Translations under genes and position numbers: made by a program | In this document: piece by piece, positions 23,796-34,065 of the stretch | Numbering within the stretch: position 1 is the stretch's first letter | Layout of the letters: every line of letters begins with the position of its first letter | Notes under the pieces: generated by a model | Database searches by the model: none | What the model was told of the DNA's origin: nothing | The model's input: the letters and a program-made list of their open reading frames with translations, nothing else | DNA from: Cepaea nemoralis | Lineage: Eukaryota; Mollusca; Gastropoda; Stylommatophora; Helicidae | Direction of reading: 5' to 3' | Length of the DNA stretch: 64,000 nt | NCBI GenBank assembly: GCA_014155875.1 | Contig: JACEFZ010028130.1 | Location: forward strand, 388,001 to 452,000

Positions 23796-24268
23796 TAGTT
23801 AGTTAGTCGAGGTTCCAACTTCACGGCAACGGGTCGTCCCCATTATGCTCCATTCCTGTGCCAGTGAATATCACACAAAATGCTCCCCACTGTCCAATGT
23901 GAAAAGTGGAATAGACAGGAGTCTCGGCAATCCAACAGCCCGCACAGGTACACTGTGCATAATGCCGCCGCCAGAAAGCCAACACAAAAGTTATCCATGA
24001 AACCCACAGTTCATCATCGATGGACTCGGCAGTCACCAGAAAGACCTCATTGACCCGGGTTTTCTCACATCGCTCGGTCTTTCTCCGCAGGGCGACCCGC
24101 TGAAAGTGTCGCACAAAGCACGAACTCCGCAGCTTCAGCGCCGACTCCCAGGAGTCTCCTGAAAAATGCACTCGTGAACCGAAAAGGCAAATCAGTCAAT
24201 TCAGCAACAGCCGGTAGCCATTATTCCGAACATGCAGGCCACTGTACAGGACAGATGTAAAAGCATTC
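23790..24268 (-). mobile_element. SINE-like element ending at a (TTAG)n tract
   Basis: After ttagttagttagttag come ggttccaacttcacggcaac, gggtcgtccccat, cctgtgccagtgaatatc, a body with gcaggagtctcggcaatcc and gcgccgactcccaggagtc, and finally cgtgaaccgaaaaggcaaatc. A second copy lies at 45.39-45.90 kb with the same order and the same TTAG edge. The middle resembles the body of the SINE at 20.77 kb. No B-box remains, so this may be a 5' truncation. Confidence 0.75.
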
Positions 24269-24434
24269 CATGCGAATTTCACAGCTCAGGGTGTCGCCAC
24301 GCACTCACTTAGTAGCAGGACGACGGAACCATGTACTACCAATCCAACATGAGGAAAATGCGATTGCAAACCGTAGCTTCAAGCGTAAACACGCCACAGG
24401 CCTTAACGGTTCAATGCCTAACCGCCATTTTGGC

Positions 24435-24985
24435 GACCAGAAGTCTTGCATCATGCAGACAGTCATGTTTCGCCATCCTACACAATCACCAGAGTCGTGG
24501 ATCAGCTCTGTGTTCTTGTCTCAACCATGCCATGATATTTACTTCTCTCCCCCCCCCCCCCCCTTATTATTTTCCCCTAAATGTTGCCAGCTGTCACCAC
24601 ATCTCTAGTTTATGTCTTATCATAACGTGACCAAAAGATTTTGACTGTCTACGTCTAATTTCTCTAATCAGTTTACGGTTTCCATTTGCTTCTTGTAGGA
24701 CTTGCTCATTGGTTTTTCTGCTGTCCATAATATTCTTTGCATTTCTCTCCGAAACCATATTTTCACTGCCATTAGTTGTTGTTCATCTTGTCTGCTCATT
24801 GTCCGCGTTTCACATAAATCCAGGTTCTATGTAGCCTTTTAACACTCTTTTTCTCGGTGCGATTGACATAATTTTATTAGTCAGTATGTCTTTAATCTTG
24901 TAATAGGTAACCTTTTTCATATTGATTCTTGTTCTAATTTCTTCAAGGCACTCACATCAGATATTATGACTGTCAACAACAACAA
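24435..24985 (-). pseudogene. RTE-type LINE, C-terminal region and tail, degraded
   Basis: Reverse-strand words match the RTE copy at 32.25-32.85 kb almost block for block: the segment for RIxxRxAMAK... at 24.93 kb, the one for KRVLxGYIEP near 24.83 kb, MSRQDEQQ-type and MVSERNAKNIMDSRKTNEQV near 24.75 kb, KLIREIRRRQSKSFGHVMxR near 24.63 kb and a broken tail crossed by a C15 run at 24.55 kb. The frame is interrupted repeatedly. Confidence 0.75.
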
Positions 24986-25024
24986 CAAAAGACTGTCATT
25001 TTACTGCCTATAGTACCTTGCTGT

Positions 25025-25218
25025 GTGAGGGAAGGGGGGTCTTGAGTCTGAAGAATTAAGGCCGCCTAGATAGTGCAGTTGCCGCGACGAACTGTGCAGG
25101 TTAGGATTTTCGTTTTGCCCTCGACAGAAAAATATCCACGCCTTACCGGGGTTTGGAGCCCAGGTCTCCCGAAGGAGAACCCGCCGTTCTTAGCCACTCG
25201 GCCAGCCGCTCCTGTTAT
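25025..25218 (-). mobile_element. tRNA-derived SINE, second family, reverse copy
   Basis: On the reverse strand it starts aggagcggctggccgagtgg, then gaacggcgggttctccttc, ccggtaaggcgtggatat, aaaatcctaacctgcacag and gcggccttaattcttcagac. It is collinear with the forward copy at 11.45 kb. Confidence 0.8.
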
Positions 25219-25404
25219 GACTGCAGAAAGCAAATATATATACTTTTAAAGCAAAAACTGAGGAGAAAAAAAAGACACTATCGCAAATCAGAAAAGGTAT
25301 GTAACATTTAAAAAGCAACGAGATGAGTTGAAAAGACATGCATAGGTGGATCCTTGTAAGGATGTCCTTCTTAGGACGACACCCGTAAAGCGCAATAAAA
25401 GCGG

Positions 25405-25650
25405 GAAACAAATGCAGGACTAAATTTTATTAGAAAGCAGCAAGTCAAATGGTTTGGCCATGCAAGTACTTTACCATTCAACAACATACTACAACAAGCA
25501 ATGATGTACAGACCAGATGGAAACAGAGGAAGAGGCCGACCACGTAAACGTTGGACGGAGGGAATAGCAGAGTCCATGGGAAGATCGATACATGAAGCCC
25601 ATAATCGGGCACTCTGACGATGTTTATACTTCACCTTGACACCGCAAGGT
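25405..25650 (+). pseudogene. LINE C-terminal tail fragment
   Basis: The forward translation LDFIRKQQVKWFGHAST...MMYRPDGNRGRGRPRKRWTEGIAESMGRSIHEAHNRAL is the familiar LINE tail with a WFGH box and an RGRGRPRKRW box. It differs from the VTTG-type RTE tails in this window, so it is a separate subfamily. It ends at atgatgagatgagatg microsatellite-like DNA. Confidence 0.7.
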
Positions 25651-25689
25651 ACAAGAGGAACATGATGAGATGAGATGATGAGATGAGAT

Positions 25690-25890
25690 GAGACAAATAC
25701 TGGAAGCATGCAGCAGCAAGATGGAAGCGCCGCAGCTCACAAGGCGTGCAACCAAATGCTGGAAGCATGCAGCAGCAAGATTGAAGCGCTCCAGCTCAGA
25801 AGGCGTGCCAACAGCCCCTGCCGGCCCCAAGAAAAGGCCTCAGAAAACATCAACTAAAAGCCCAAACGCAGGGGGAAAAGCCTGACCTGG
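25690..25890 (+). repeat. Two-copy direct repeat of about 60 bp
   Basis: The phrase actggaagcatgcagcagca...agctcacaaggcgtgc occurs twice in tandem (about 25698 and 25757). A 65-codon ORF spans it (basic, ending KKRPQKTSTKSPNAGGKA); I cannot tell whether it is real and lean against it. Confidence 0.7.
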
Positions 25891-26159
25891 TAAGAAAGGT
25901 AGAAATATACAGCAGATTGACCAACATAGGAAAATGAACAAATATATTTGAATAATGAAGACACAAACAATTGCTGGCATAATTCGCTGTATCTCGTCAG
26001 TTTTCTACAGAAAAAAGTTCAACATGTTATGAAGTAGCAGAATGAATTATTTCAACCGAAATAAACAAAACACAGTGTCATATATTTTGATGGCACCAAA
26101 GTAGTTGTAAAGAAATAATAAAGTCTTTTTGCTTACATAATTGTGGTTTGTCAGAGTAA

Positions 26160-26725
26160 TAGCTCACGCCTCGGCATTTCTTAGTAACTTTTTGTTATTT
26201 ATTTATTTAAAGTAAGAAGATGCCTCAGCATTTCTTAGTAACTTTTTGTTATGTATATTTAAAGAAAGAAGATTCCTCGGCGTATCTAGGCAACTTTTTA
26301 TTATTTGTTTATTTAAAGTAAGAAGATGCCTCGGCGTATCTTGGTAACTTTTTCTTATGTGTATATTTAAATAAAGAATACGCCTCGGCATATCTTAGTA
26401 ACTTTTTGTTATTTGGTTATTTAAAGTACGAAGATGCCTCGGCATATCTTAGTAACTTTTTGTTATTTGGTTATTTAAAGTACGAAGATGCCTCGGCATA
26501 TCTTAGTAACTTTCTGTTATTTGGTTATTTAAAGTACGAAGATGCCTCGGCATATCTTAGTAACTTTTTGTTATTAGTTTATTTTTTATTTTTAAAGTAA
26601 GAAGATGCCTCGACATTATTATAGTAACTTTTTGTTATTTGTATATTTAAAGAAAGAAGACGCCTCTGCATATCTTAATAACATTTTGTTATTTGTATAC
26701 TTAAAGAACGAAGACGCAACACCAG
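26160..26725 (+). repeat. Tandem repeat, 54- to 62-bp period
   Basis: Units of the type gatgcctcggcatatcttag / taactttttgttatttgg / ttatttaaagtacgaa recur about nine times. Two adjacent units start at 26436 and 26490 (54 bp). Copies at the edges are more diverged. Confidence 0.93.
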
Positions 26726-26984
26726 AGATCTTAGTTATAACCAAGGCTGGTAAATCAGGTGGACCGAAGGTGACAGCTCCCTAGCTCAGTTTCTTTCCCA
26801 ACTGACACATTTTGTCGTTGACATTTCTTGTTGTTGAAATCATTCGTTTGAAACTGGAACTAGCAAAAGAGTAATATGGACAAGTCATGGAAGGAAGTAC
26901 AAGAGACAGCGACGGATAGGAGAATTCGTCATACGATGTAAAAAGCCTATTGGGAGAAATTGCGAGACAGAAAGAGAGAAAGAC

Positions 26985-26986
26985 AA

Positions 26987-27040
<54 letters not shown>

Positions 27041-27050
27041 TGTGTGTGTG

Positions 27051-27090
<40 letters not shown>
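26985..27090 (+). repeat. (TG)n microsatellite
   Basis: About 105 bp of gt repeats with a few ca or ac interruptions. Confidence 0.97.
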
Positions 27091-27091
<1 letters not shown>

Positions 27092-28400
27092 CCCCCTGTG
27101 GTGCCTACTGTTTTAGGATTGATCTTATATCAGCGTTAGTCATGAGCTGTGAATGAATTTCTGGTGTTAAGTACTGGACACAACGGCTACATTCATCATA
27201 CGTCGCCATGTGTCAAGTGTTTACAGTATGAAATAGCTGTGATAGCCAGCTCTACTGCAATGTTGACACGACAAGTTCAACAGAACTCTATCAAGCAGTT
27301 GCCCACGTTATGGCTAGCGATCGAAAGATATGCCATAGGCATGCAAGTACCTATACAAACATAGCAACTGTTTGCAACTTGATCAAGTGCATGGGCTAAT
27401 TTAGCTGCAGATGGAAAGTTGGTGTGTGTGACTGCCTAATTTGGTAATACGATTGATCGTAAGCACAACATACGTCTTTAAGCCTCGCTGGGTTTCCTTG
27501 ATCTGTGTAAGTGAGTGTGTTTTTCTTTCCTGTTTTTAATTACTTTAAAACTCAGTTTAACGTATTCAGAACCATTGAGGTTACACACGAATTTTGAGAT
27601 AATTAAGCATACGAGGAATAAAGTAGATGAGATTACACTTTCGGTAAGGTGATAGTTTACATTCAACAGATTTTCACGCTGTTAGTATCGCATCTGCGGT
27701 TTATATTAATTTTGATTCTTAAGTGTGAGTGCGCGCGCGCATTCTCGCGCGCGTGTGAATCATCATCACGTGCCATGCAAAGTGGGCATCCATCATTCCA
27801 TCATGTGCCATGCTGTCGTGTCCTCCTTTAAAGTGTCGTCCCTGGAGTGAGGAGATCCGACACCCACATTATAATATTATTTTTTTTTTCCCTCAATATT
27901 CTGGAGAATCCACCAGCTTCCGTCCAACACACTCCATCAGCCTATGGACACCTTTTCCTATCACTCTCTCACTGTCGTACTATGCCCCCTTCTCATACTT
28001 CCCCAACGCAACATACTCAACAACTCTTGCTTCTAGAAATTAATAAAGATTAATTTATTAAAATAAAAGTGTAACGTGTATGAGACGTGTATGCGAAGAA
28101 AATGTGTGACGTGTTCTATAAAGTGTGTAGACTCTGTCTCTCAGACATCAACTCAGTCAGCTGATCACAGCAAAGATAGACCACAGCACGTTACGTCAGA
28201 ACAAGTACGTCTCACCCGTTGCCGGAACCATCTTGCCGGATAATGCTTTGCCTCTGTAGACCTCTGGTAATCCAATTTCATGAACATCCGAAATAGACAC
28301 CGGTGGTATTAAGAGTTAATCAGGGACCGGTTGCACTCTACACAATGTCCGTTCCTAATGTTCCTAAACAAACTGCACAAGTCTTTTGCAGTGTGTACGC
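27091..28400. other. Unassigned sequence with a small GC-rich hairpin
   Basis: No gene is recognised. At 27731-27753 alternating gcgcgcgcg ... cgcgcgcg arms could form a hairpin or Z-DNA. At 28040-28140 the words cgtgtatgagacgtgtatg form a minor direct repeat. Small ORFs (60-77 codons) lack features. Confidence 0.4.
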
Positions 28401-28401
28401 A

Positions 28402-28470
28402 GTTAGTTAGTTAGTTAGTTAGTCGACAGATCATCCTCGTTGCACATCGAACCATTCAGTCCATAAGTGC
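28402..28470 (-). mobile_element. Fragment of the TTAG-tailed element
   Basis: The run ttagttagttagttag is followed by tcgacagatcatcctcgttg, cacatcgaaccattcag and tccataagtgct, the same as the first ~70 bp of the insert at 18.16 kb. This is a shorter truncation of the same element. Confidence 0.75.
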
Positions 28471-29868
28471 TAATTACTAATGTTAATTGTTACTGTACTA
28501 ACACTAGGTACTCTTAGCCGGTTCTCGGTTCGTTACTACTGTCTGATGCTGTGTGGTGCATCAGTATGCATCACTCTCTTTGATGAATCAATTTCCTTCT
28601 AGCGTAAGTTACGTTTCTGTATGCAACTTTATTGACTCTTGAACTGGTGTTCTTCAGAATGGGTGTTTTAATTCTTTCCCAAAACTTGTAGAGTTTCCTT
28701 GGATCTGGTAGGGAACCTAGGATAGAAACAACACATCTGGTGATAGTACTAGTCACTGATCCCTTCGGCTGAGTGTAAGCCTATCACCTTGCTTAATGAT
28801 CTTTAGCTAACTAGACTTAGTCACAGAGCAGATTAGCTACCCACCTAGAGTCGAATCAGGCTATGACAAAGAAAAGATATCAGCAAACAGAATGCGGAAC
28901 CCCGCCCACCAGGGACACCTACGGGAAGATCCCAATGACCCCTCATTACTCCATTCTCAACTAGTAAAGCTTATCAACACTTCACTAATCTATTCTTAAC
29001 TAGCAGAGTTAATATCACTATTCTACTCTAACTAGTTTCCACTAACAGTGCTAATCATCACACTATAGTTTAACAAGGCCACAGTCTATAGTAATTATAA
29101 CGAATATATTATAATAAGTTATACCTTAAATGGCACTACTGCAGTCCTATAAATCATATCTACATCTGCCATATAGGCACGTGTAAAATTAAGTCACTAA
29201 TTAACACACAATAGATATTATTTCCACTGGCACTGCAGTGCCCTGCACTCTGTCTAGAGCATTATTCAAGTCCACCCTAGTTGATCTCAACTCGAGTTTA
29301 TATGGCAAACTACCAAAGTTGTCCACGTGACGTTATCCTTTACTCCCCCACACAGGTGGCACAGTGGCAAATCATCCCCTGTCAAGAACTATTTTCCTGG
29401 CTTAAATCCTGTCAAAGTTGTCAGTAATTGCCTAGATTCTCAAAACAAGCCAGCTAGTTTCTGTAAACTCCCAACAAAGAGTTTCGATACCAAGCTGCCA
29501 ATCATCTTGATGTTCCGGAAACCAAGAATTGACAGATGCACTGTTTTCCGTACTAGGTACTTCCGTTTTACATCTGCCCCTGTGATCTCACGGCTTCCAT
29601 CTGCATTCAAATGTTGACAAACTTGTCACTCTTCTGTTCAGTGGTGACAATCCCAGCAGCCATTTCCGTCTGATGTCCTGCAGTATAGATGACAAACGGA
29701 ACCATTCCATATCCTTCTCCCTCACCACCAAATGTGTTTATGGGCTGACACGATGTAACCTGTACAACTGTATTTACTCTGTTAGTACAAATAGATGTCG
29801 CTGGTCGATCGTCCGCTTAATCCGAAAATCCTCTGTAATAATCAACCGGATAAACACACGGTTTCATT
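28471..29868. other. Unassigned sequence
   Basis: It is AT-rich with several 60- to 132-codon ORFs but no motif I recognise. The section 28800-29250 has LTR-like composition with frequent ctagt and ctaac words, though no paired repeat is visible to me. Confidence 0.35.
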
Positions 29869-29869
29869 T

Positions 29870-30140
29870 TGTGACACATGCCGATAAGCGTGGGCGGTCA
29901 TGTTTTGCCATCTCACTCGATCACCTGAGTCATGGATCAACTCCGTGTTCCTTTCTCAGCGATGGCACGTGGCCAAGCCATCCAGGTATTTACTTCTCGG
30001 TCTTCCCCTTGGTCTCTTCCCTTCGATCTTGCCAGTTGTCACAAAGTTCTCCAAGTAATTTCTTCTCATAACATGCACAAAAAATGTTGACTGCCTACGT
30101 ATAATGACTCTAATCAGTTTACAATCTTCATTTAAATATT
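29870..30140 (-). pseudogene. RTE-type LINE 3' tail, truncated on its 5' side by a satellite
   Basis: The reverse-strand frame reads LIRVIIRRQSTFFVHVMRRNYLENFVTTG, then a GKRPRGRPRSKYLDGLA box and a degraded end (agcgtgggcggtcatg) shared with the copy at 32.27 kb. The upstream part of the LINE is replaced at about 30130 by the 408-bp satellite. Confidence 0.85.
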
Positions 30141-31853
30141 GAGCACAACCCACCACTGGCAACGCTGACCGCATTCCGGTATGAGCCTAAGGCCTATCCA
30201 CGTCAATATGGAAGCACTATACTCGAGTTTCGCTCTCGTTTGAGCTCGTCAGTAGTGCATATCCCTGACCGGATCCGGAAACAAGCCCCGGATCACTGGC
30301 GTGTGAAGCGGGTGTGTAACCACGCGGCACACGCTGGACACGCCAAATTATCATAACAGAATACCACAACGTCACCCATCGTAGGCTATGCTCAAGATTG
30401 CCCAATCGCCGCGACTGACGTCCGTCAATCGATGTGGACCCGAACGATCAGGACTTCTCACTGGCAAGGAACACCAGGCCTCCTAAAATCCAGTGAGCAA
30501 TAATCAAATTGATTATTTGGTTGTTTCGGGATTTGAAATTTAAATATTGAGCACAACCCACTACTGGCAACGCTGATCGTATTCTGGTATGAACCTAAGG
30601 CCTATCCACGTCAATATGGAAGCACTATACTCGAGTTTCGCTCTCGTTTGAGCTCGTCAGTAGTGCATATCCCTGACCGGATCCGGAAACAAGCCCCGGA
30701 TCACTGGCGTGTGAAGCGGGTGTGTAACCACGCGGCACACGCTGGACACGCCAAATTATCATAACAGAATATCACAACGTTACCCATCGTAGGCTATGCT
30801 CAAGATTGCCCAATCGCCGCGACTGACGTCCGTCAATCGATGTGGACCCGAACGATCAGGACTTCTCACTGGCAAGGAACACCAGGCCTCCTAAAATCCA
30901 GTGAGCAATAATCAAATTGATTATTTGGTTGTTTCGGGATTTGAAATTTAAATATTGAGCACAACCCACTACTGGCAACGCTGATCGTATTCTGGTATGA
31001 ACCTAAGGCCTATCCACGTCAATATGGAAGCACTATACTCGAGTTTCGCTCTCGTTTGAGCTCGTCAGTAGTGCATATCCCTGACCGGATCCGGAAACAA
31101 GCCCCGGATCACTGGCGTGTGAAGCGGGTGTGTAACCACGCGGCACACGCTGGACACGCCAAATTATCATAACAGAATACCACAACGTCACCCATCGTAG
31201 GCTATGCTCAAGATTGCCCAATCGCCGCGACTGACGTCCGTCAATCGATGTGGACCCGAACGATCAGGACTTCTCACTGGCAAGGAACACCAGGCCTCCT
31301 AAAATCCAGTGAGCAATAATCAAATTGATTATTTGGTTGTTTCGGGATTTGAAATTTAAATATTGAGCACAACCCACTACTGGCAACGCTGATCGTATTC
31401 TGGTATGAACCTAAGGCCTATCCACGTCAATATGGAAGCACTATACTCGAGTTTCGCTCTCGTTTGAGCTCGTCAGTAGTGCATATCCCTGACCGGATCC
31501 GGAAACAAGCCCCGGATCACTGGCGTGTGAAGCGGGTGTGTAACCACGCGGCACACGCTGGACACAGCCAAATTATCATAACAGAATACTACAACGTCAC
31601 CCATCGTAGGCTATGCTCAAGATTGCCCAATCGCCGCGACTGACGTCCGTCAATCGATGTGGACCCGAAAGATCAGGACTTCTCACTGGCAAGGAACACC
31701 AGGCCTCCTAAAATCCAGTGAGCAATAATCAAATTGATTATTTGGTTGTTTCGGGATTTGAAATTTAAATATTGAGCACAACCCACCACTGGCAACGCTG
31801 ACCGCATTCCGGTATTAACCTAAGGCCTATCCACGTCAATATGGAAGCACTAT
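30130..31853 (+). repeat. 408-bp satellite, four full units and one partial
   Basis: Successive gagcacaaccca words start at 30141, 30549, 30957, 31365 and 31774, so the period is 408 bp (409 for the unit with one extra base near 31566). Internal copies are nearly identical. The unit contains ctcgagtttcgctctcg, tgaccggatccgg and gcgactgacgtccgtcaatc. The first unit and the final ~80-bp partial unit share variants (caccactgg, gaccgcattccgg) that the inner units lack. Identical 62-codon reverse ORFs (30217-30405, 31033-31221) are repeat-borne and not supported as genes. Confidence 0.96.
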
Positions 31854-31857
31854 ACTT

Positions 31858-32241
31858 TCTTTGACTTTCTTTAATTTTATACGTATATTGCTTAAGATTA
31901 ATCGGTGGTCACTCTAGCAGTCTGTACTTGGTATAGATTTTGCGACTTTTTAAGGCATTTCGAAATCTTCTGTTGATGAGAATGTAATCAGTCTGATTTC
32001 TGATCTTATGATTAGGACTCCTCCATGTCCATATCTCCTTGGGTGCTGTTTATACCAGGTGTTTCCAGTAATCACACCATGCTCTTTTGCTCACTGTACA
32101 TGTCTGCAAACTCTTTCATTCTGTTCCCCTAGTCCATATTTGCCTATTATGCATCTGTCCTGTTGATTTCCAACTTTGGCATTCAAGTCACCCATTATGA
32201 TAGTTACTTCATAATTCTTACATTTCTTGAAGGCATTCTCT
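31858..32241 (-). pseudogene. RTE-type LINE endonuclease, C-terminal part
   Basis: The reverse strand reads KCKNYEVTIIMGDLNAKVGNQQDRC (the GDxNAxxG box of AP-type endonucleases), KYGLGEQNER, a TWYKQHPRRYGHGG stretch and a broken SEIRLI..INRRFRNALKS-like end. It is the continuation of the endonuclease part at 32.9-33.24 kb, from which it was separated by the nested insertion at 32242-32898. Stops and a frameshift show it is dead. Confidence 0.8.
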
Positions 32242-32898
32242 CAATCAATCAATAATCATGTGCCATGCCGGAAAGCGTGGGCGGTCATGACTCGCCATTT
32301 CACTTCGATCACCAGTGTCGTGGATCAGCTCAGTGTTCCTGTCTTGTCCATGCCATGTGGCCAAGCCATCCAGGTATTTTCCTCTCGGTCTTCCTCTTGG
32401 TCTGTTCCCTTCGATCTTGCCAGTTGTCACCAAGTTCTCCATTCCATTTCTTCTCATAACATGTCCAAAAAATTTTGACTGCCTACGTCTAATTTCTCTA
32501 ATCAGTTTACGATGTTCATTTGTCTCCTGTAGTACTTGGTCATTGGTTTTTCTGTCTGCCATGGTATTCTTTGCATTTTCCTCAGAAACCACATTTCTGC
32601 AGCCATCAGATGCTTTTCAGCTTTGACTGCTCATTGTCCAAGTTTCACATCCATACAAAAGAACAGGCTCTATGTATCCCCTCAACACTCTTTTTCTCGT
32701 TTCAATTGACATCTTTTTATTGGTCAGAATGTTTTTCATCTTGCTAAAGGCTACTTTCGCCATGGCGATTCTTGTTCTAATCTCTTCAAGGCATCTCCCA
32801 TCAGATGTTATGACTGTTCCAAGATAATTGTACCGATTCACTTGTTGAAGAACATTTCCATTTACTTGTATATTACATTATGGCAATTCTTCCTTCCT
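32242..32898 (-). mobile_element. Nested RTE-type LINE 3' fragment with (ATTG)n tail and 11-bp TSD
   Basis: This 657-bp, 5'-truncated insertion has the word aggcattctct on both sides (32231-32241 and 32899-32909). On the reverse strand it reads NRYNYLGTVITSDGRCLEEI, MSIETRKRVLRGYIEPVLLY, GCETW, MVSEENAKNTMADRKTNDQV, KLIREIRRRQSKFFGHVMRR, VTTGKIEGNRPRGRPRGKYL and a final DRPRFPAWHMIID. The 3' end is a short attgattgattg run. The frame is nearly intact across ~115 codons (32592-32245) with one frameshift before it. RT and endonuclease are missing through truncation. Confidence 0.9.
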
Positions 32899-33240
32899 AG
32901 GCATTCTCTATATCATTATAAAATTCATCAATGCTGTCATCACTACTGTCTGCTGTTGGTGCATAAACTTGTATGACGTTGACATCAAACGGTCTTCCAT
33001 TCAACTTCTTCAGTAACACTCTATCTGATACAGTCCAATATCCTTTGATCGATTTTGATTTCTCTGTATCCATTATAATTGCTACTCCTCGCTGTTGTTT
33101 CTATCCACCAGAATAGATTATTCTATATTCCTCAGATGTTATAATGCCAATTCCTGTCCATCTGGTCTCACATGTACCTAACAAGTTCATATCTAGTCTT
33201 CTCATTTCATGCTTAATGTTATCAAATTTTCCATCCCCAC
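32899..33240 (-). pseudogene. RTE-type LINE endonuclease, N-terminal part
   Basis: The reverse-strand frame reads FDNIKHEMRRLDMNLLGTCE, TRWTGIG, YRIIYSGG, a stop, then QRGVAIIMDTEKSKSIKGYW, VSDRVLLKKLNGRPFDVNVI, QVYAPTADSSDD and EFYNDIENA. These are endonuclease landmarks (the LGxxETRW box with a catalytic Glu, the QVYAPT box). It is the upstream half of the element whose remainder is at 31.86-32.24 kb. Confidence 0.85.
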
Positions 33241-33690
33241 TGTGCAAAGTGGCACAGGAGCTCATATTCCTCCTCAGATCTCTGTCCTTGGTGTTCTGGG
33301 TCATTCCTACTGATGATATTTCTCCACTCCATCTCTGTCCTTGGGTATTCTCGATCATTCCTATTGATGATATTCATCCATGCCATCTCTGTCCTTGAGT
33401 ATTCTGGATCATTCTTACTTATGATATTTCTCCATGCCATCTTGGTCTTTGATGTTCTGTTTCATTAATACTGATGATATTCCACCATGCCATTGCCTTA
33501 GACTATCAAACATAACTTTTCTTGATTTGCCTCTGTCTCTTCTACCGCTGAAAGTTCTTCAATGGGTCTTTCCTCATTATACGACCAAGAAACGGTGTTT
33601 CTATCTTCTAATTGTGTAAAGTGTTCACGAGTCTCTTCCACACAATTCTGGTTAGTTACTCTAGCCGTCCACTGTGACTACTGAAATAAT
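33240..33690 (-). pseudogene. Third RTE copy: 3' tail with internal 60-bp amplification
   Basis: The reverse strand starts at TARVTNQNCVEE-type sequence (about 33.66 kb), passes a degraded EERPIEEL stretch and ends RWSGEISSVGMTQNTKDRDLRRN...ATLHSG, closely resembling the RWHGGISAAELIQKTKDRDLRRAMNAYASRHG tail at 61.4 kb. The segment coding WxxIIxRNDPEYxxTEM is present about four times in tandem at 60-bp spacing (about 33.27-33.48 kb), an in-frame amplification inside the ORF. Confidence 0.75.
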
Positions 33691-33905
33691 TTGTAAGGCA
33701 CACAAGCATGCCTAGTGCGTGTCTGTCGGTCCGTTGGTCACGTGCTCGAATTCTCTCAAGATTGGATATTTTATTCATTGGCCTGGGTTTCCAGGTCAGC
33801 CCAGCCTAACATGGGTACCAGGAAATTACCTGCGAAGTAAAGGCGGCCGGCGTGACATTGACCACGTCTCTCATCAAGTGTCGATTGACTAAAACTATGG
33901 AGCTA
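33690..33905 (+). mobile_element. SINE copy, same family as the 5-kb and 10.68-kb copies
   Basis: It contains the B-box-like cacgtgctcgaattctc, then tttccaggtcagcccagcc, taacatgggtaccagg, gcgaagtaaaggcggccg, gacattgaccacgtctctc and caagtgtcgattgac. It is a single-copy version of the sequence expanded at 5.1-9.96 kb. Confidence 0.7.
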
Positions 33906-33939
33906 ACGCCATATGCTCAATGCACTGACCAGACAGTCA

Positions 33940-34065
33940 CGTTGTGGATAATAATGGAGCTCAAGTCACCACCTTATATTGGGTTTGTGGACTATGTAAA
34001 GACTTTTGGCAGAGTGGATAGGGAATCTCTATGGAAAGTGATAAAGCATTACGTTAGATTTTTTT
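33940..34065 (+). pseudogene. Short LINE RT fragment (motif A region)
   Basis: The forward frame MELKSPPYIGFVDYVKTFGRVDRESLWKVIKHY resembles the RT motif-A neighbourhood (FxDYxKAFDxVDRESLWK) of RTE-type LINEs with the catalytic Asp replaced by Gly. Nothing recognisable follows. Confidence 0.65.

Noticed and set aside
30217..31221. Two identical 62-codon reverse ORFs as a duplicated gene
   Set aside because: They lie within the 408-bp satellite and repeat because it does; other units lose the frame through single-base changes.
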